A stretch of 64,000 nucleotides of DNA from Roseivirga sp. BDSF3-8 (GCF_041449215.1 NZ_JBGNFV010000001.1:5411001-5475000); one strand, 5' to 3'. Counted from the stretch's first letter, positions 1 through 9,040 are shown. Notes: generated by a model from the letters alone, not told the origin. Program-made: numbers and translations.

Positions 1-115
1 TATATTGAATAAAACAAATAAAATGCGCTATTTTATATTATTTACTACATAAAAACCATCCAAAAAGAACCGTTAATTTCATTATATATTTTAAATAAAA
101 ATGACTGCCGCCTAT

Positions 116-140
116 ATACCACCCTTCGCTTAGGTGGTAT
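116..140. other. Intergenic hairpin downstream of the aspartoacylase-like gene
   Basis: An 8-bp perfect inverted repeat (ATACCACC / GGTGGTAT) with a 9-base loop lies between the window edge and the 3' end of the minus-strand hydrolase gene. Neither side has a run of T, so it is not a canonical intrinsic terminator, although it could still end or stabilise the transcript. The rest of the first 200 bases is AT-rich and I see no gene in it. Confidence 0.4.
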
Positions 141-207
141 TACTGAGTGTGTAGATAAGGTAGGGGCTTCGGTTCTTTCTCAAAGCGGAGAGTGAAGGCA
201 GGAAGTT

Positions 208-1428
208 TTAGCTGGTTGTGTCGCTCCACCATTTTTCACCTGTGTACTCACGGTAGCGCGAAGCGGCCTCTCTGTTCCTTACGATCAGGTGGGTAGGCTT
301 ATGCTCACGTACCCTGTAGCCGAGCAGATGTAAAAAGGGCTTAGTGAAAAACCTGGCTATATTGAGATCAACGATAAGGATGCCATCATTATCATCTGAA
401 CTCCTTACCCCGGGTAATACTCTCAATAATCGATCTGCCCTGAGGCTTCTGAGGCGGGCGGAAAGCCAAAGGAAAAACGCCGGTATATGCCTGACCAGGA
501 AAAAGCCATCCTCACCCTGCCGCTGATAGAGGGGCATAAACAGGCGGGTAGCAGCGGGAGCCGCCACTTCCGCCTCATTATATACAGCCAGCGGCTCTCC
601 CCGGTGCACTTTTTGGAAGTTACGGAAGCCCGGATGCATGGTGAAGGAGTCTCCTGGCAGAATGACATGCCGGTGGGTGATCTCGTACATGCCGGCTATG
701 CTCCCTCCTGCTTTTTTTAACTGGTAGCCGGGGGGATTCTCATCCCGGAGGGCTGTGTTGTCTATAATACCTGCTAACTGCATTGAATGGTAAATGAAAG
801 CACGTGTAAGGCGGATGGCGCCGGGGTCATCGTGGCTGCCTCCCTCAAAGCCGAAAGACACATAACCCAGTTCATTAAGGTAGCTGAGCAAAGGCCCGGT
901 CAGATATTCTTCAATCCCTAGTATGACAGGGAGGGGATACTGGCTGGTAAAGCGGCGGTTGAGCAGGGAGTCGTTTACGGTAATAAAGGGAACTGTGCGG
1001 CTTGAGGTGGTATGTAGATCGATAAAATAAAAGGGGCCCTGTTCATTACTAATGATCTCTTGTATACTGTGCAGCAGTTCAGCCTGTTCACGGGTTTCTT
1101 CGCCCGGGTATTCTTCCCATTCACTATCAAGTATGGCGGCAATTCGCTCGCGGGTCCATATACGGTTCAGGTCTTCGCGGTGGAATCTTTCTCCATGCTG
1201 CAGCGCCCACAGATTGCCGGCAAGGGCATACATGGTTCCCCCGAGGGGTGTGGCATTATCACGCAACTCGTTTAATACCTGGTGGAGGGCAAATATACCG
1301 GCAGGCTCGTTGCCGTGTATTCCTGCAAAAAACACGATAACAGGCCCCGGCCCGTTCCCCTGTATGTGGCCGATGAAGCGGTCTATCTGCACGGTACGAT
1401 CTAATGCAGGGCTATAAACTTCAATCAT
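208..1428 (-). CDS. Succinylglutamate desuccinylase/aspartoacylase-family zinc hydrolase
   Basis: A 406-residue protein of the M14-related aspartoacylase family, which removes acyl groups from amino acids or peptides using one zinc ion. The zinc site is visible: GIHGNEPAG supplies H38 and E41, and DLHTTSS supplies H139. The DLNR motif (D86-R89), also typical of the family, binds the substrate carboxylate. No signal peptide is seen, so it is cytoplasmic. The start overlaps the stop of the upstream GCS2-family ligase gene by 8 bases, so the two are translationally coupled and probably act in one pathway that makes and breaks a gamma-glutamyl or similar amide (inference). The exact substrate cannot be read from the sequence. 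The family call is firm. Confidence 0.88.
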   Translation of the reverse strand: MIEVYSPALDRTVQIDRFIGHIQGNGPGPVIVFFAGIHGNEPAGIFALHQVLNELRDNATPLGGTMYALAGNLWALQHGERFHREDLNRIWTRERIAAILDSEWEEYPGEETREQAELLHSIQEIISNEQGPFYFIDLHTTSSRTVPFITVNDSLLNRRFTSQYPLPVILGIEEYLTGPLLSYLNELGYVSFGFEGGSHDDPGAIRLTRAFIYHSMQLAGIIDNTALRDENPPGYQLKKAGGSIAGMYEITHRHVILPGDSFTMHPGFRNFQKVHRGEPLAVYNEAEVAAPAATRLFMPLYQRQGEDGFFLVRHIPAFFLWLSARLRSLRADRLLRVLPGVRSSDDNDGILIVDLNIARFFTKPFLHLLGYRVREHKPTHLIVRNREAASRYREYTGEKWWSDTTS

Positions 1429-3289
1429 TGCTGAAATGGCTTAAATCCACCCTTGTCACTATCCCCACCATATGTTCGCGATTGATGACGGGAAGGCACC
1501 CTATGGCCTTCTCTTCCATGAGGCTACTTGCCTCTTCCAGGCTCATTTCATAGGTGGCGGTATATACTTCCTTTACCATTATATCTTTCACCATGAGACC
1601 GGCACCGGCCTCATTTCCCTCTATGTATTGCGCTACATTGGTCCAGGTGAGGAGGCCGCACAGGCTGCCTTTTTGGTCCTCCACCGGCAGGTGGTGGATA
1701 TCATTCCATTGCATAATCTTAATGGCAAGATCGGCCAGGTCTTCTTCAGTCACTGTGAGTAGCCTGGTAGACATAACATGGCCTACAAGCTGTGCGGCCT
1801 CATTGGCTGCAAGGGTACTGTTTACTTCGGGCCAGGTATGTACAGGCTGATTGGTTTGCTGGTTATGATGAATGGCCTTAGTAAGTACCTTGAGCGCATC
1901 GTCCTGCCTTTTTTTCCGGTTAAGGTTGCGGTAGTTCTTTATCATCCAGCGGCTTCCGTCATTGCCTGACAGGCGGGCCTCGATTATGCCCAGGTAACGG
2001 TCTATATCCTGCTGGTTTATATGGTGCTTAGCGAGTCCCTGGCGGGCTAGGGGAATGAGGATATCGCGGGCCAGGTCTTTGGCGGGGACGGACTCTCCGC
2101 ACCAGCTCAGGACGGAATCCATGCCGGTACGCGCTGCTTTAAAGAAGTTTGCCTTGGCTTCCCTGAAGTCCATAAGGGCAGGCAGGTCATCATATTGTGA
2201 GGGCCTGCCGGTCATAAGTCCGGTCCAAAAGGCAAAATTTGCCATCTCATCAGCTACTGTAGGTCCGGAAGGCAGGTAGCGGTTTTCGATACGGACGTGG
2301 GGTGTTCCTCCGCCGACACCATAGCAGGCCCTGTTCCATCGATATATGGAGCCATTGTGCAGGTTGAGCGCTTCGAGCCCGGGCACACCGCCAGCTTCCA
2401 GTACATCGAGGGAGCTTTGCCGGATCTCTTTAGTGAGCATGACCTTATAGCATGACAGGTCGTGCTTGTATATTTCGGCAATGCTCTCATGTAACCATTG
2501 GTCACCGAAGGTAACGCGGGGCTGCTTATCCTGCAGGGCATAAGATGAGCTTCGGGTATCTACACTTTGTTGAAAAAGGGCTATGCGTGTCTCGCTCCAC
2601 AGCTCACGCCCCAACAAAAGGGGCGAATTGGTACACAGGGACAGCACAGGACCGGAAATAGCCTGGGCCCAGTTGTAGGCAGGCACGAAGTGCCGGGGAC
2701 ATACCTGCAGGTGAAGCTGAAAGCTGGTATTGCAGGCCTCGAAGAGGACTGAGTCCAGTGTAATTGCCAGTTGATCCACTCCCCTGAGGTAGACCTCAAA
2801 GTCTCTGCCCCTGGCCTGCCTCATGAGGGTGTTGAGTGCATGATAACGGGGCTTGGGGGTGAGGTAGTCTTCCCTAAGGTGGCGGGGGCCAATGGTGGGG
2901 AGGATACCGTTGAGTATTATGCGGCTGTTATGCCGACCGGCTACCCGTGTGGCTTTTTCCAGGAGGTTGGTAAGTTGCTGCTCGACTGTACTAAAGCAAT
3001 GGCCATGCAGGACATGGGGGTCCAGGTTTATCTCGAGGTTATAAAGGGCCAGCTCTGTTGTGAAGTGGGGGTCATCTATCTCTGCGAGTATTTCAAGGGC
3101 ATTACCGGCGGGCCTCCAAAGGTGGTCCAGCAGGCAAAACTCCTGTTCGGCCCCTATGCGTGTGATACCGGTCTCGATCTTTCCGTCTTGGACCATAAGC
3201 TCCAGTGCACGGATATCATCAAGAAGGTGACGGATAAAAACCGCCCTGTTTGTTGTAGTCGGTGCATGATGAACCAGTTGATCCCCCAT
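1421..3289 (-). CDS. GCS2-family glutamate-cysteine ligase-like enzyme with C-terminal CBS pair
   Basis: A 622-residue fusion. Residues 1 to about 450 match the GCS2 carboxylate-amine ligase family (ATP-dependent gamma-glutamyl ligation); visible landmarks are GAEQEF near the N-terminus, NLEINLDPH, and a VRIENRYLPSGPT segment typical of the family. The last 120 residues form two CBS domains (GHVMSTRLLTVTEED and VKDIMVKEVYTATYEM), which usually sense adenylates. It is the first gene of a coupled pair with the aspartoacylase-like hydrolase. A glutathione-synthetase-like gene and a QEGLA metallopeptidase lie 38 kb away in this window and are known companions of this family. The product may be gamma-glutamylcysteine or another gamma-glutamyl compound; the CBS fusion suggests control by energy state (inference). 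Confidence 0.85.
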   Translation of the reverse strand: MGDQLVHHAPTTTNRAVFIRHLLDDIRALELMVQDGKIETGITRIGAEQEFCLLDHLWRPAGNALEILAEIDDPHFTTELALYNLEINLDPHVLHGHCFSTVEQQLTNLLEKATRVAGRHNSRIILNGILPTIGPRHLREDYLTPKPRYHALNTLMRQARGRDFEVYLRGVDQLAITLDSVLFEACNTSFQLHLQVCPRHFVPAYNWAQAISGPVLSLCTNSPLLLGRELWSETRIALFQQSVDTRSSSYALQDKQPRVTFGDQWLHESIAEIYKHDLSCYKVMLTKEIRQSSLDVLEAGGVPGLEALNLHNGSIYRWNRACYGVGGGTPHVRIENRYLPSGPTVADEMANFAFWTGLMTGRPSQYDDLPALMDFREAKANFFKAARTGMDSVLSWCGESVPAKDLARDILIPLARQGLAKHHINQQDIDRYLGIIEARLSGNDGSRWMIKNYRNLNRKKRQDDALKVLTKAIHHNQQTNQPVHTWPEVNSTLAANEAAQLVGHVMSTRLLTVTEEDLADLAIKIMQWNDIHHLPVEDQKGSLCGLLTWTNVAQYIEGNEAGAGLMVKDIMVKEVYTATYEMSLEEASSLMEEKAIGCLPVINREHMVGIVTRVDLSHFSND

Positions 3290-3399
3290 GATGGTAAGTG
3301 GTAATATCAGAACATACTGAGTATTATTAATTTATAATAAATACAGTGATTCACAAAGAATAAGGGAGGTATATATATACATACCGGGTAGGGAAAGCA

Positions 3400-3987
3400 T
3401 TAATCTCTCTGCTCTGCAGGCTCAAACTGAAGAGTTGTAATCCTTGCCCTGGCGGAGTCGATGGCTGACACAACGTAGAGGTTATTATAGGCAGAATCGG
3501 GAAGGTCCTGGTAACGGCTCTCGCCTAACAGTGCATTCAACAGATGGGGCACTGTATTAGAGTGCCCTGCAATAAGGACTTTAGCTCCCTCATGCTGCTG
3601 CAGGAGGTTGTTAATAAAGACGGCAGGATCCTGACGGGGATCATATTCAGTAATGTCCATACCCATACGATCAGCAAGGGGCTGCACAGTCATGATATTG
3701 CGACGGTAGGGTGTGCTGTATATCGCATTAATTTCTGCGGAGGAGAGCATGTCTGCCAATAATGCGGCGCGTGCCTCCCCCTTTGGGGTAAGAGCGGGGT
3801 CCTCTGAGCCATCGGCCACCTTTTCTGCATGGCGTACGAGGATAAGGGTGGTCAGCTCCTTGTTTTCTGCCGGTGCGGAAGGTTGCTCGGCTTTTGGGGC
3901 TTCACAAGCAGTGAGGGAAATAAAGAACAGAAGGGTTAAGCAGAAGGCGGTGGCAATATGATTCATAGGGGTTATAGGTTTGATCAT
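3400..3987 (-). CDS. Histidine phosphatase (phosphoglycerate mutase-like) lipoprotein
   Basis: A 195-residue protein with a lipoprotein signal ending in the lipobox-like LTAC near residue 28, so it is probably anchored in an envelope membrane. The mature part starts with the phosphatase signature LVRHAEK (an RHG variant with nucleophilic His) and has IAGHSNTVP, which carries the second catalytic His. This is the SixA/phosphoglycerate mutase superfamily. An internal Met eight residues in is an alternative start, but the longer form keeps the basic n-region Lys. It stands alone on the minus strand. The family is certain, the substrate unknown. Confidence 0.85.
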   Translation of the reverse strand: MIKPITPMNHIATAFCLTLLFFISLTACEAPKAEQPSAPAENKELTTLILVRHAEKVADGSEDPALTPKGEARAALLADMLSSAEINAIYSTPYRRNIMTVQPLADRMGMDITEYDPRQDPAVFINNLLQQHEGAKVLIAGHSNTVPHLLNALLGESRYQDLPDSAYNNLYVVSAIDSARARITTLQFEPAEQRD

Positions 3988-4075
3988 CGGGGTTCGAACA
4001 TAGGGTATTCATGTATGCATGGCAACTTTATTTCTCTCAGCGGTCGGTATCGGGGACGATTCAGGGAGCCTGTTG

Positions 4076-4211
4076 GCTTCATGCCGATGGCACTTGAGGG
4101 TTGTGGTGGCCTGAGGGCTACAAAGGCGGCGTCCCGATGGGGCTACAGGCTGCAGGCTATAGGTGAGGCAGGCACAAGCATTCTACAGACAGGTCGCCCC
4201 GGTGGGGCTGG
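4076..4211 (-). repeat. Cluster of ATCGGGG-type hairpin intergenic repeats (three copies)
   Basis: On the minus strand this gap holds three related units about 46-65 bases apart. The best one reads AGCCCCACCGGGGCGACCTG followed by TCTGTAGAATG; the next has AGCCCCATCGGGACG then TTTGTAG; the third is degraded. Each contains a small CCCC-A(T/C)C-GGGG hairpin, then GAC and a TGTAG box. The same unit recurs at 55.75-55.96 kb. I see no coding function. The units resemble short palindromic dispersed elements rather than CRISPR repeats. Confidence 0.6.
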
Positions 4212-4242
4212 CACTGCCATATGCCTGATTTGAAGGATTGCT

Positions 4243-4818
4243 TTACCGTACGGCACGACGGAGCATGTAGAAGGTAAATCCGAAATCTATGGTATGGTAA
4301 ATTTCGAACCCATGCTTCTGGTACCATGGGAGGTTGTGTTCAGTGGAGGTTTCCAGGTATAATGGCAGGTTTAATGTAGTATAAAAGCTTATAATCTCCT
4401 GCAAGAGGGTGGTGCCACTCCCCTTTCGCTGGACATGGGGAGCGGTACCAATGTACCAGAGGTAAGCAAAAGGCGTTACGGGGTGTTCCTTTTTAATAAC
4501 GGCTTCGCGGCTCATGACCTTCCCTACTCTGCTGAGACCTATGGCACGTGTGGCGAGGCGAATGTCGAGGCCTATGGTGTTGAAGGTGGTCTTTTTCTGA
4601 TGGGGCAGCATGACCATGGCACAGGCTTTCCCATCATCACTGACCCACACATGCCCGAACTGATGGCATAATTGGTAACAGTAGTTCACCAGTTCAGTGA
4701 GCCTGGACGGTGTGCGGGTGTCCTGCCTGATAACGTAGTTGGTACTTTTGTTGTCTTTAAAAGCAGCGGCTATGGTTTTTATGATATGGGGTTTGTCTTC
4801 AGGATTGGCCTGGCGCAT
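4243..4818 (-). CDS. GNAT-family N-acetyltransferase
   Basis: A 191-residue protein with the GCN5-related acetyltransferase fold. The acetyl-CoA pyrophosphate-binding loop is seen as HVQRKGSGTTLLQE (the Q/RxxGxG/A motif), preceded by a beta strand (FAYLWYIGTAP) and followed by YLETSTEHNLPWYQKHGF, the usual C-terminal strand-helix. It begins directly with the fold (MRQANPEDKPHIIKTI), with no signal peptide. It has no close operon partner, and a repeat-rich gap lies upstream. The acceptor substrate cannot be predicted. Confidence 0.85.
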   Translation of the reverse strand: MRQANPEDKPHIIKTIAAAFKDNKSTNYVIRQDTRTPSRLTELVNYCYQLCHQFGHVWVSDDGKACAMVMLPHQKKTTFNTIGLDIRLATRAIGLSRVGKVMSREAVIKKEHPVTPFAYLWYIGTAPHVQRKGSGTTLLQEIISFYTTLNLPLYLETSTEHNLPWYQKHGFEIYHTIDFGFTFYMLRRAVR

Positions 4819-5030
4819 AGATTTGGTTTTCGGTGGTTGTGTGGTAAAGGTAAAATAATTTTAGCCTCAGATGGCTTTGTTGGCGGGGTAATGTCTGATA
4901 GGCTGACTTGTAAACGGGTGAGTGTGGAAGGATTATAAGGGCGAGGTCGCGACCCCATGGTGTGAACTGGGCCGGAAATTGTAAGGGTAAACTGCATAAT
5001 GCAACTATTCTGGAAGGCCCCCCGAGAGCC

Positions 5031-5080
5031 CATAGCTGTCAAGTTAAGGGTGTAAATGGCTTGAAAATAGCACATTAGCA
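5031..5080 (-). repeat. 50-bp dispersed repeat, copy 1
   Basis: On the minus strand this 50-base stretch starts TGCTAATGTGCTATTTT and ends CTTAACTTGACAGCTATG. It matches the plus strand at 53591-53640 at 42 of 50 positions by my count. Both copies sit next to arrays of 15-bp units and share the box CTTGA(C/T)(A/G)GCTATG. The reading frame is not conserved between copies, so it is probably non-coding. Confidence 0.65.
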
Positions 5081-5170
5081 ATTTTCCACACTCGGGGAGC
5101 CTAGCCCACAAATTAAGAGAGGAGTACACTGAAGTGATTACAATCTTGCCACTTACTGCATGTACCACCG

Positions 5171-5275
5171 GAAGCCGGCCCAGCGGAAGCCGGCCCAGCG
5201 GTGTGCCGGGCCACCCGGATGCGGGCCACCCGGATGCGGGCCACCCGGATGCGGGCCACCCCGAAAGTCGGACCT
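5171..5275 (+). repeat. 15-bp tandem repeat array (seven units)
   Basis: Seven consecutive 15-base units: GAAGCCGGCCCAGCG twice, GTGTGCCGGGCCACC once, CGGATGCGGGCCACC three times, then CCGAAAGTCGGACCT. Two or three further degenerate 15-base units follow at 5325-5369 after an inserted 36-bp module. All three plus-strand frames stay open for a while simply because 15 is a multiple of 3. There is no gene-like start or conserved frame, so I do not annotate a protein. A related array lies at 53.69-53.89 kb in the other orientation. Confidence 0.85.
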
Positions 5276-5288
5276 CTCCTATTACCAC

Positions 5289-5324
5289 AGGAGGGGAATT
5301 GGTGCTTAGCTTGACGGCTATGCC
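5289..5324 (+). repeat. 36-bp dispersed repeat, copy 1
   Basis: The stretch beginning AGGAGGGGAATTGGTGCTTA and ending GACGGCTATGCC recurs on the minus strand at 53381-53416 with only two differences (34 of 36). It interrupts the 15-bp array here. Its AGGAGGGGAATT part is also the 3' end of the hairpin elements in this window. Confidence 0.75.
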
Positions 5325-5365
5325 CGAGAGCCGGCCCCGCGGAATGCCGGCCCGGTGATAGTAGG

Positions 5366-5446
5366 ACCTCCCCATCAAAAACACGCCTTCGCGTTTTTTG
5401 ATCCCATTCCTCATACCTAAGGCCTGACCTATATAGGAGGTAATTT
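5366..5446 (+). repeat. Hairpin element, copy 1
   Basis: ACCTCCCC is followed by a hairpin (ATCAAAAACACGC, loop CTTC, then GCGTTTTTTGAT) and, after a short spacer with TCCTCATA, by AGGAGGTAATTT. Three other copies in the window keep the ACCTCCCC and AGGAGGGGAATT ends and the CGC/GCG loop base while the stem sequence changes. It lies downstream of the minus-strand GDYXXLXY gene and could also act on that transcript's 3' end (inference). Confidence 0.65.
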
Positions 5447-5510
5447 GAGAGCCTCGCCTGACGGCTTTGGGCCCTTGGAGAGAATTTACAATTTTGGGGG
5501 GTTGAGCGGC

Positions 5511-6089
5511 TTACTCCTGCTCGCTTAGTCGTTGCTGTACGGTTTCTTTAAGGGAAATATCATTGATGTAGACGTCCTGAATGACGGCATTACCCTCTTT
5601 AATAGCTACCAGGGCGTAGGTGTTCTGCTGCTCATCCCACATGGCTTCGCGGTGGGCCTTCTCGGCTTCATAGGCTTTGGACTCTTCCATGTAAAAGCGG
5701 TCGAAGGGAAACTCTACGACTATATTACCGAATTCGCCCTGAGCGTAGGAAACTTGTGTCATCAGGTAGTATTCTGTGTCCTCGGGCGGGCTCCGCAGCA
5801 CATCATCTATTTTTGCAAAGCCTTCGCTGTCTTCGGTAAAGGTGACATAGACTGTCTCCTCCGGGGCATAATACTCACCAGCGGGTACGCTTGCCTGGGT
5901 ATTACGGTAGGTAAGGCTTACATATTTACCCCGGAAAGGATCGGTGGGATCTACCGGCTCGGTCCGGAACTTGTACATGTGCCCTTGTTCCAGGGTGCTT
6001 TGATGTGACATAATCATGCTGCCAGGAACATAGAGCTGAGCGAGCACCATGATGATAAAACCGGCGATAAGAATGGGCTTACGATTCAT
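5511..6089 (-). CDS. GDYXXLXY domain protein
   Basis: A 192-residue protein whose N-terminus (MNRKPILIAGFIIMVLAQLYV) is a membrane anchor or signal, followed by an extracytoplasmic domain. The family motif GDYXXLXY is seen as GKYVSLTY. I prefer the Met at 6089 over an upstream one 34 residues earlier, because the hydrophobic anchor begins there and the extension would run deep into the neighbouring gene. The start overlaps the end of the DUF2157 membrane gene by 11 bases, which is the usual arrangement of these two families. The function is unknown; the pair probably forms one envelope complex (inference). Confidence 0.82.
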   Translation of the reverse strand: MNRKPILIAGFIIMVLAQLYVPGSMIMSHQSTLEQGHMYKFRTEPVDPTDPFRGKYVSLTYRNTQASVPAGEYYAPEETVYVTFTEDSEGFAKIDDVLRSPPEDTEYYLMTQVSYAQGEFGNIVVEFPFDRFYMEESKAYEAEKAHREAMWDEQQNTYALVAIKEGNAVIQDVYINDISLKETVQQRLSEQE

Positions 6090-7371
6090 TTTTTCTGCGG
6101 TTTTTGATGGTGATGACATTGGCAGCAATAAACCCTGCGCCGACAAGCATAAATAGTATGCCTCTGACGAAGAATGGCAGGTGGCTATCAAAGAAGCGAC
6201 AGGTCACCAGTGCGGCGACCACCAGCATACCGAAATTAAGAATGCCCAGGTGCCCTTCTTCGGCTCCTTCTCTCACGATGAGTATACCGGTGAGGAGTAC
6301 AAGAAGGTTTACTAGTGCAAAGCCGGCCACGGGTATGGCAGCGCCCAGGATAAAAATGAACAGAAATACCCAAAAGATATGGGCAAAGGGTTTTTGCCAG
6401 TTAATTGCTTTTATGGCAGAGGCTTTGACGCAGGCGTAGGCAGCAGCAAAGGTAATGATGGTGACAAAGAGCATCTCCAGCGAACGGAGAGGGTATGTAC
6501 CGGTGAGCAAATCCCTGTTGATATCGTTCCAACTATCCTGAAAGCTGAGTATGAGCAGTATGATCACTGTCCCAGAGATGCCTGTAAGACGATAGCCATT
6601 AAGGATACGGGGTAGTACTGCGGTATTGATGAGACGGCCCAGCAGATAACACAGTCCGAAAAGGCTCAGATAAGCCACATACATCAGCTCTTCTTTATCA
6701 AAGGAGAAAGCTCCGAGGCATATAATGAAGGACAGGGGCACAAACCAGTGAAGGAAGCCATTAAAGTTACTGCCGGGGCTTTTGCGTATGCGGTATACGT
6801 AGAAAGGAATGACTGCGGCAAACAGCGGCAGGTACAGAAAAGGTGGCGTATTGGGGTAGGTCCAATACCCTATATCCGACGCATAGGCGGTAATGCCGAT
6901 AAGGTAGAAGAGGGCGCTCATGGAGGAGCGCATGACGTATATGATGGGCAAAGCGAGCAGGGCCCAGGTGAGCAGAAAGCCGCTCAGACCTCCCATGATG
7001 TGATAGACCTGGCTGATGAGGGAAATGGTCGCACCCACGGCTAATAAGAGGAAGGTGGCACTCCCCTCGCGAAAGGCGGTACTCGGCTGCTTTTTAAACA
7101 GGGCAAACCCGCAAAAGACCTGCCCGAGAACAAGCGGCAGGAAAGAAAAAACGGATTTGGTGAAGCGGTCGAACTGGTCCCAGTTATGGGCCACAATAAG
7201 GATAATGCCGAGCCCCACGAGGGTGGCGCCTATAATGGCAAAAGCCGCTATGGAGCGCGAGGCGGATGTAGTGGCCTGCTTATCCCGGTAATAATGCCTG
7301 ATGCGGCCGGCGGTATCTTCACTGATGATACCTGCGTTGACCAGTTCGGGCAGTTCTTTCTGTAATCCCAT
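6079..7371 (-). CDS. DUF2157 multi-pass membrane protein
   Basis: A 430-residue polytopic inner-membrane protein. The N-terminal 45 residues (LPELVNAGIISEDTAGRIRHYY) are the soluble helical part of DUF2157; the rest is about a dozen hydrophobic segments, beginning with SIAAFAIIGATLVGLGIILIV and a conserved AHNWD after it. It is the first gene of a two-gene operon with the GDYXXLXY protein, whose start overlaps its end. No enzymatic motif is visible and the role is unknown. Confidence 0.85.
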   Translation of the reverse strand: MGLQKELPELVNAGIISEDTAGRIRHYYRDKQATTSASRSIAAFAIIGATLVGLGIILIVAHNWDQFDRFTKSVFSFLPLVLGQVFCGFALFKKQPSTAFREGSATFLLLAVGATISLISQVYHIMGGLSGFLLTWALLALPIIYVMRSSMSALFYLIGITAYASDIGYWTYPNTPPFLYLPLFAAVIPFYVYRIRKSPGSNFNGFLHWFVPLSFIICLGAFSFDKEELMYVAYLSLFGLCYLLGRLINTAVLPRILNGYRLTGISGTVIILLILSFQDSWNDINRDLLTGTYPLRSLEMLFVTIITFAAAYACVKASAIKAINWQKPFAHIFWVFLFIFILGAAIPVAGFALVNLLVLLTGILIVREGAEEGHLGILNFGMLVVAALVTCRFFDSHLPFFVRGILFMLVGAGFIAANVITIKNRRKNES

Positions 7372-7451
7372 ACAATGTATATAGATGACGTGGGAAATAT
7401 AAGGGCTTTCACTGAAAAAGCTGTTCTGATGTGAGATTATCCCATAAACAC

Positions 7452-7486
7452 AAAAAAAGAGGTCATCTGCCTGCGACAGATGACCT
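7452..7486 (-). terminator. Rho-independent terminator of the beta-propeller lipoprotein gene
   Basis: A perfect 10-bp stem (AGGTCATCTG / CAGATGACCT) with a 7-base loop. Read on the minus strand it is followed by C and seven T residues. It sits about 40 bases past the stop codon of the choice-of-anchor I gene. Confidence 0.88.
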
Positions 7487-7525
7487 AACCTATAAACATA
7501 CTTATCGGTGGCTCAAAGGGGCTCG

Positions 7526-9040
7526 TTACATCACTCCCACTTCGAAAAGTTTTACCACGCCATCGCCTTCAGAGCTCACGACGAGCAGGCTCCGGCCGGT
7601 AGGGCTATCCTCTGCAGAGATAAATAGCAGGCCTTCGGGAGCGTCGCCGGTTTCCAGCAACTGCAGGAAGGTGGGGCTGGCGGGGTTGCTGATATCGTAT
7701 AGGAGTACAGCGTCTGCACGCTCGAGGCCTATAAAGGCGATGGTGCGGTTACTTATCCTTCCTACAGTGACGCCCTCGGGCTCGGTACCTTTATCATCGC
7801 TGCGGTTATCGGGGTACAGGCTGCTGTTTTGCTGTACGCGCGTTTCTGTATCGTTTCCGCTATCATAAACCAGCTCACCGGTGGCGCCATTCCAGATGCT
7901 GAAGGATCGCCCGCCATAGGCGTAAAGCTCTTCGTACTCATCGTCCTGGTCTGTATTGCCCTGTGCCAGTGTAATTTTGAGGCGCCCTAGCTGGTCCGCC
8001 TGCTGCAGGGTACTGGCCTCAGGGAATATGGCAGGGTCCAGGATCAGGTCCTCCACGCGGGCCTCTTCGCTATAGCCATCGTAATCGCGGGCATCGCCTT
8101 CATTTGCGGAGACTACATAGCTGACGTTTCCCTGGGTAAAGCTGGCGAGGGCATCGGGCATAAAGAAGCTTTTCACGGGCCAGGCACCAGACTGAAGGGC
8201 ATTATCCTCATCGCTTACATCAAAAAGATCAGGTGATTGGGAAAAGTCTTTGGTACCAAGAGGAAAGATGGCGGTAATGGCTTTGCCGGAGAGGTCAATG
8301 CGGGCAATGCCGTTGTTTTCCTGCAGGCTGACCCAGGCTGTCCGGCTGTCTTCTGAAATAGTCACATACTCCGGCTCAATGTCCTGTGCAAAGGACGCAT
8401 GCGGGCCAAATACTCTGAACCCGCCGGCTTCCAGGGTACTTTGCTGGCTGGCAAAAAATCCAAAACCGAGGGTATTAACTGAGTAGTCACTCATGGTAAT
8501 GATGGACACTGAGCCTTCGGGGTCTGTGGTGTAGGCATCGTTAGGTTCACCCTCATTGGCTACTACGGCATAGGCTCCGTCTGGGCTGAAAGTAACCATG
8601 TCTGGCAGGGCCCCTACGGTTACTGCCTGAATCTGCTGAAAGTCGGAGGTATTGAAGAAGAGAACCAGGCCGTTATCGGTGCCGTTAGCTCCTTCTACTG
8701 CGGCAGCCAGGATGCCATTAGATACGGCAACACTGTTCACATTGGCACTAACAGAAATAAACCGGTCAAAAGAGGGAGAAGCGGGATTGGCAATATCAAC
8801 AACATCTATGCGTGAGGCATCGGCATTGTTTACTACAAAGAGTTTTTTTGTGGTGGCGTCGTAGGCGGATATTTCAGCAGCCCCTTCACCGCCTGCAAGG
8901 CTTATTTCTCCTATTTCACTAAAAGCTGAAGGGTCTTCCGTTGCTACAGGAGCAGCAGGGGCAGGACTTTCATCGTCATCGTTACAACTGAGGCTAAACC
9001 CGAGCGATGTGATGAGTAATAAGGCTAATGGTCTTCTCAT
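7526..9040 (-). CDS. Choice-of-anchor I family beta-propeller lipoprotein
   Basis: A 504-residue exported lipoprotein: the signal ends with LGFSLSC, followed by an acidic linker (NDDDES). The body is a beta-propeller of the 'choice-of-anchor I' type, a relative of phytase-like and alkaline-phosphatase-associated propellers; characteristic repeats are VVNNADASRIDVVDI, FSPDGAYAVVANEGEPND and VVSANEGDARDYDGY. The acidic ANEG(E/D) loops probably bind calcium (inference). The length matches this family without an extra T9SS tail. It is monocistronic with its own terminator. Possible roles in phosphate or surface metabolism cannot be told apart here. Confidence 0.82.
   Translation of the reverse strand: MRRPLALLLITSLGFSLSCNDDDESPAPAAPVATEDPSAFSEIGEISLAGGEGAAEISAYDATTKKLFVVNNADASRIDVVDIANPASPSFDRFISVSANVNSVAVSNGILAAAVEGANGTDNGLVLFFNTSDFQQIQAVTVGALPDMVTFSPDGAYAVVANEGEPNDAYTTDPEGSVSIITMSDYSVNTLGFGFFASQQSTLEAGGFRVFGPHASFAQDIEPEYVTISEDSRTAWVSLQENNGIARIDLSGKAITAIFPLGTKDFSQSPDLFDVSDEDNALQSGAWPVKSFFMPDALASFTQGNVSYVVSANEGDARDYDGYSEEARVEDLILDPAIFPEASTLQQADQLGRLKITLAQGNTDQDDEYEELYAYGGRSFSIWNGATGELVYDSGNDTETRVQQNSSLYPDNRSDDKGTEPEGVTVGRISNRTIAFIGLERADAVLLYDISNPASPTFLQLLETGDAPEGLLFISAEDSPTGRSLLVVSSEGDGVVKLFEVGVM

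Noticed and set aside
3985-4010. GGTTCGAACA box, like a tRNA T-loop
   Set aside because: No acceptor stem, anticodon arm or D-arm can be folded around it.
4779-5414. Minus-strand open frame of 211 codons with GWPASGWPAS repeats
   Set aside because: It crosses the 15-bp array and the 50-bp repeat, overlaps the GNAT start and has no domain; the open frame follows from repeat units divisible by three.
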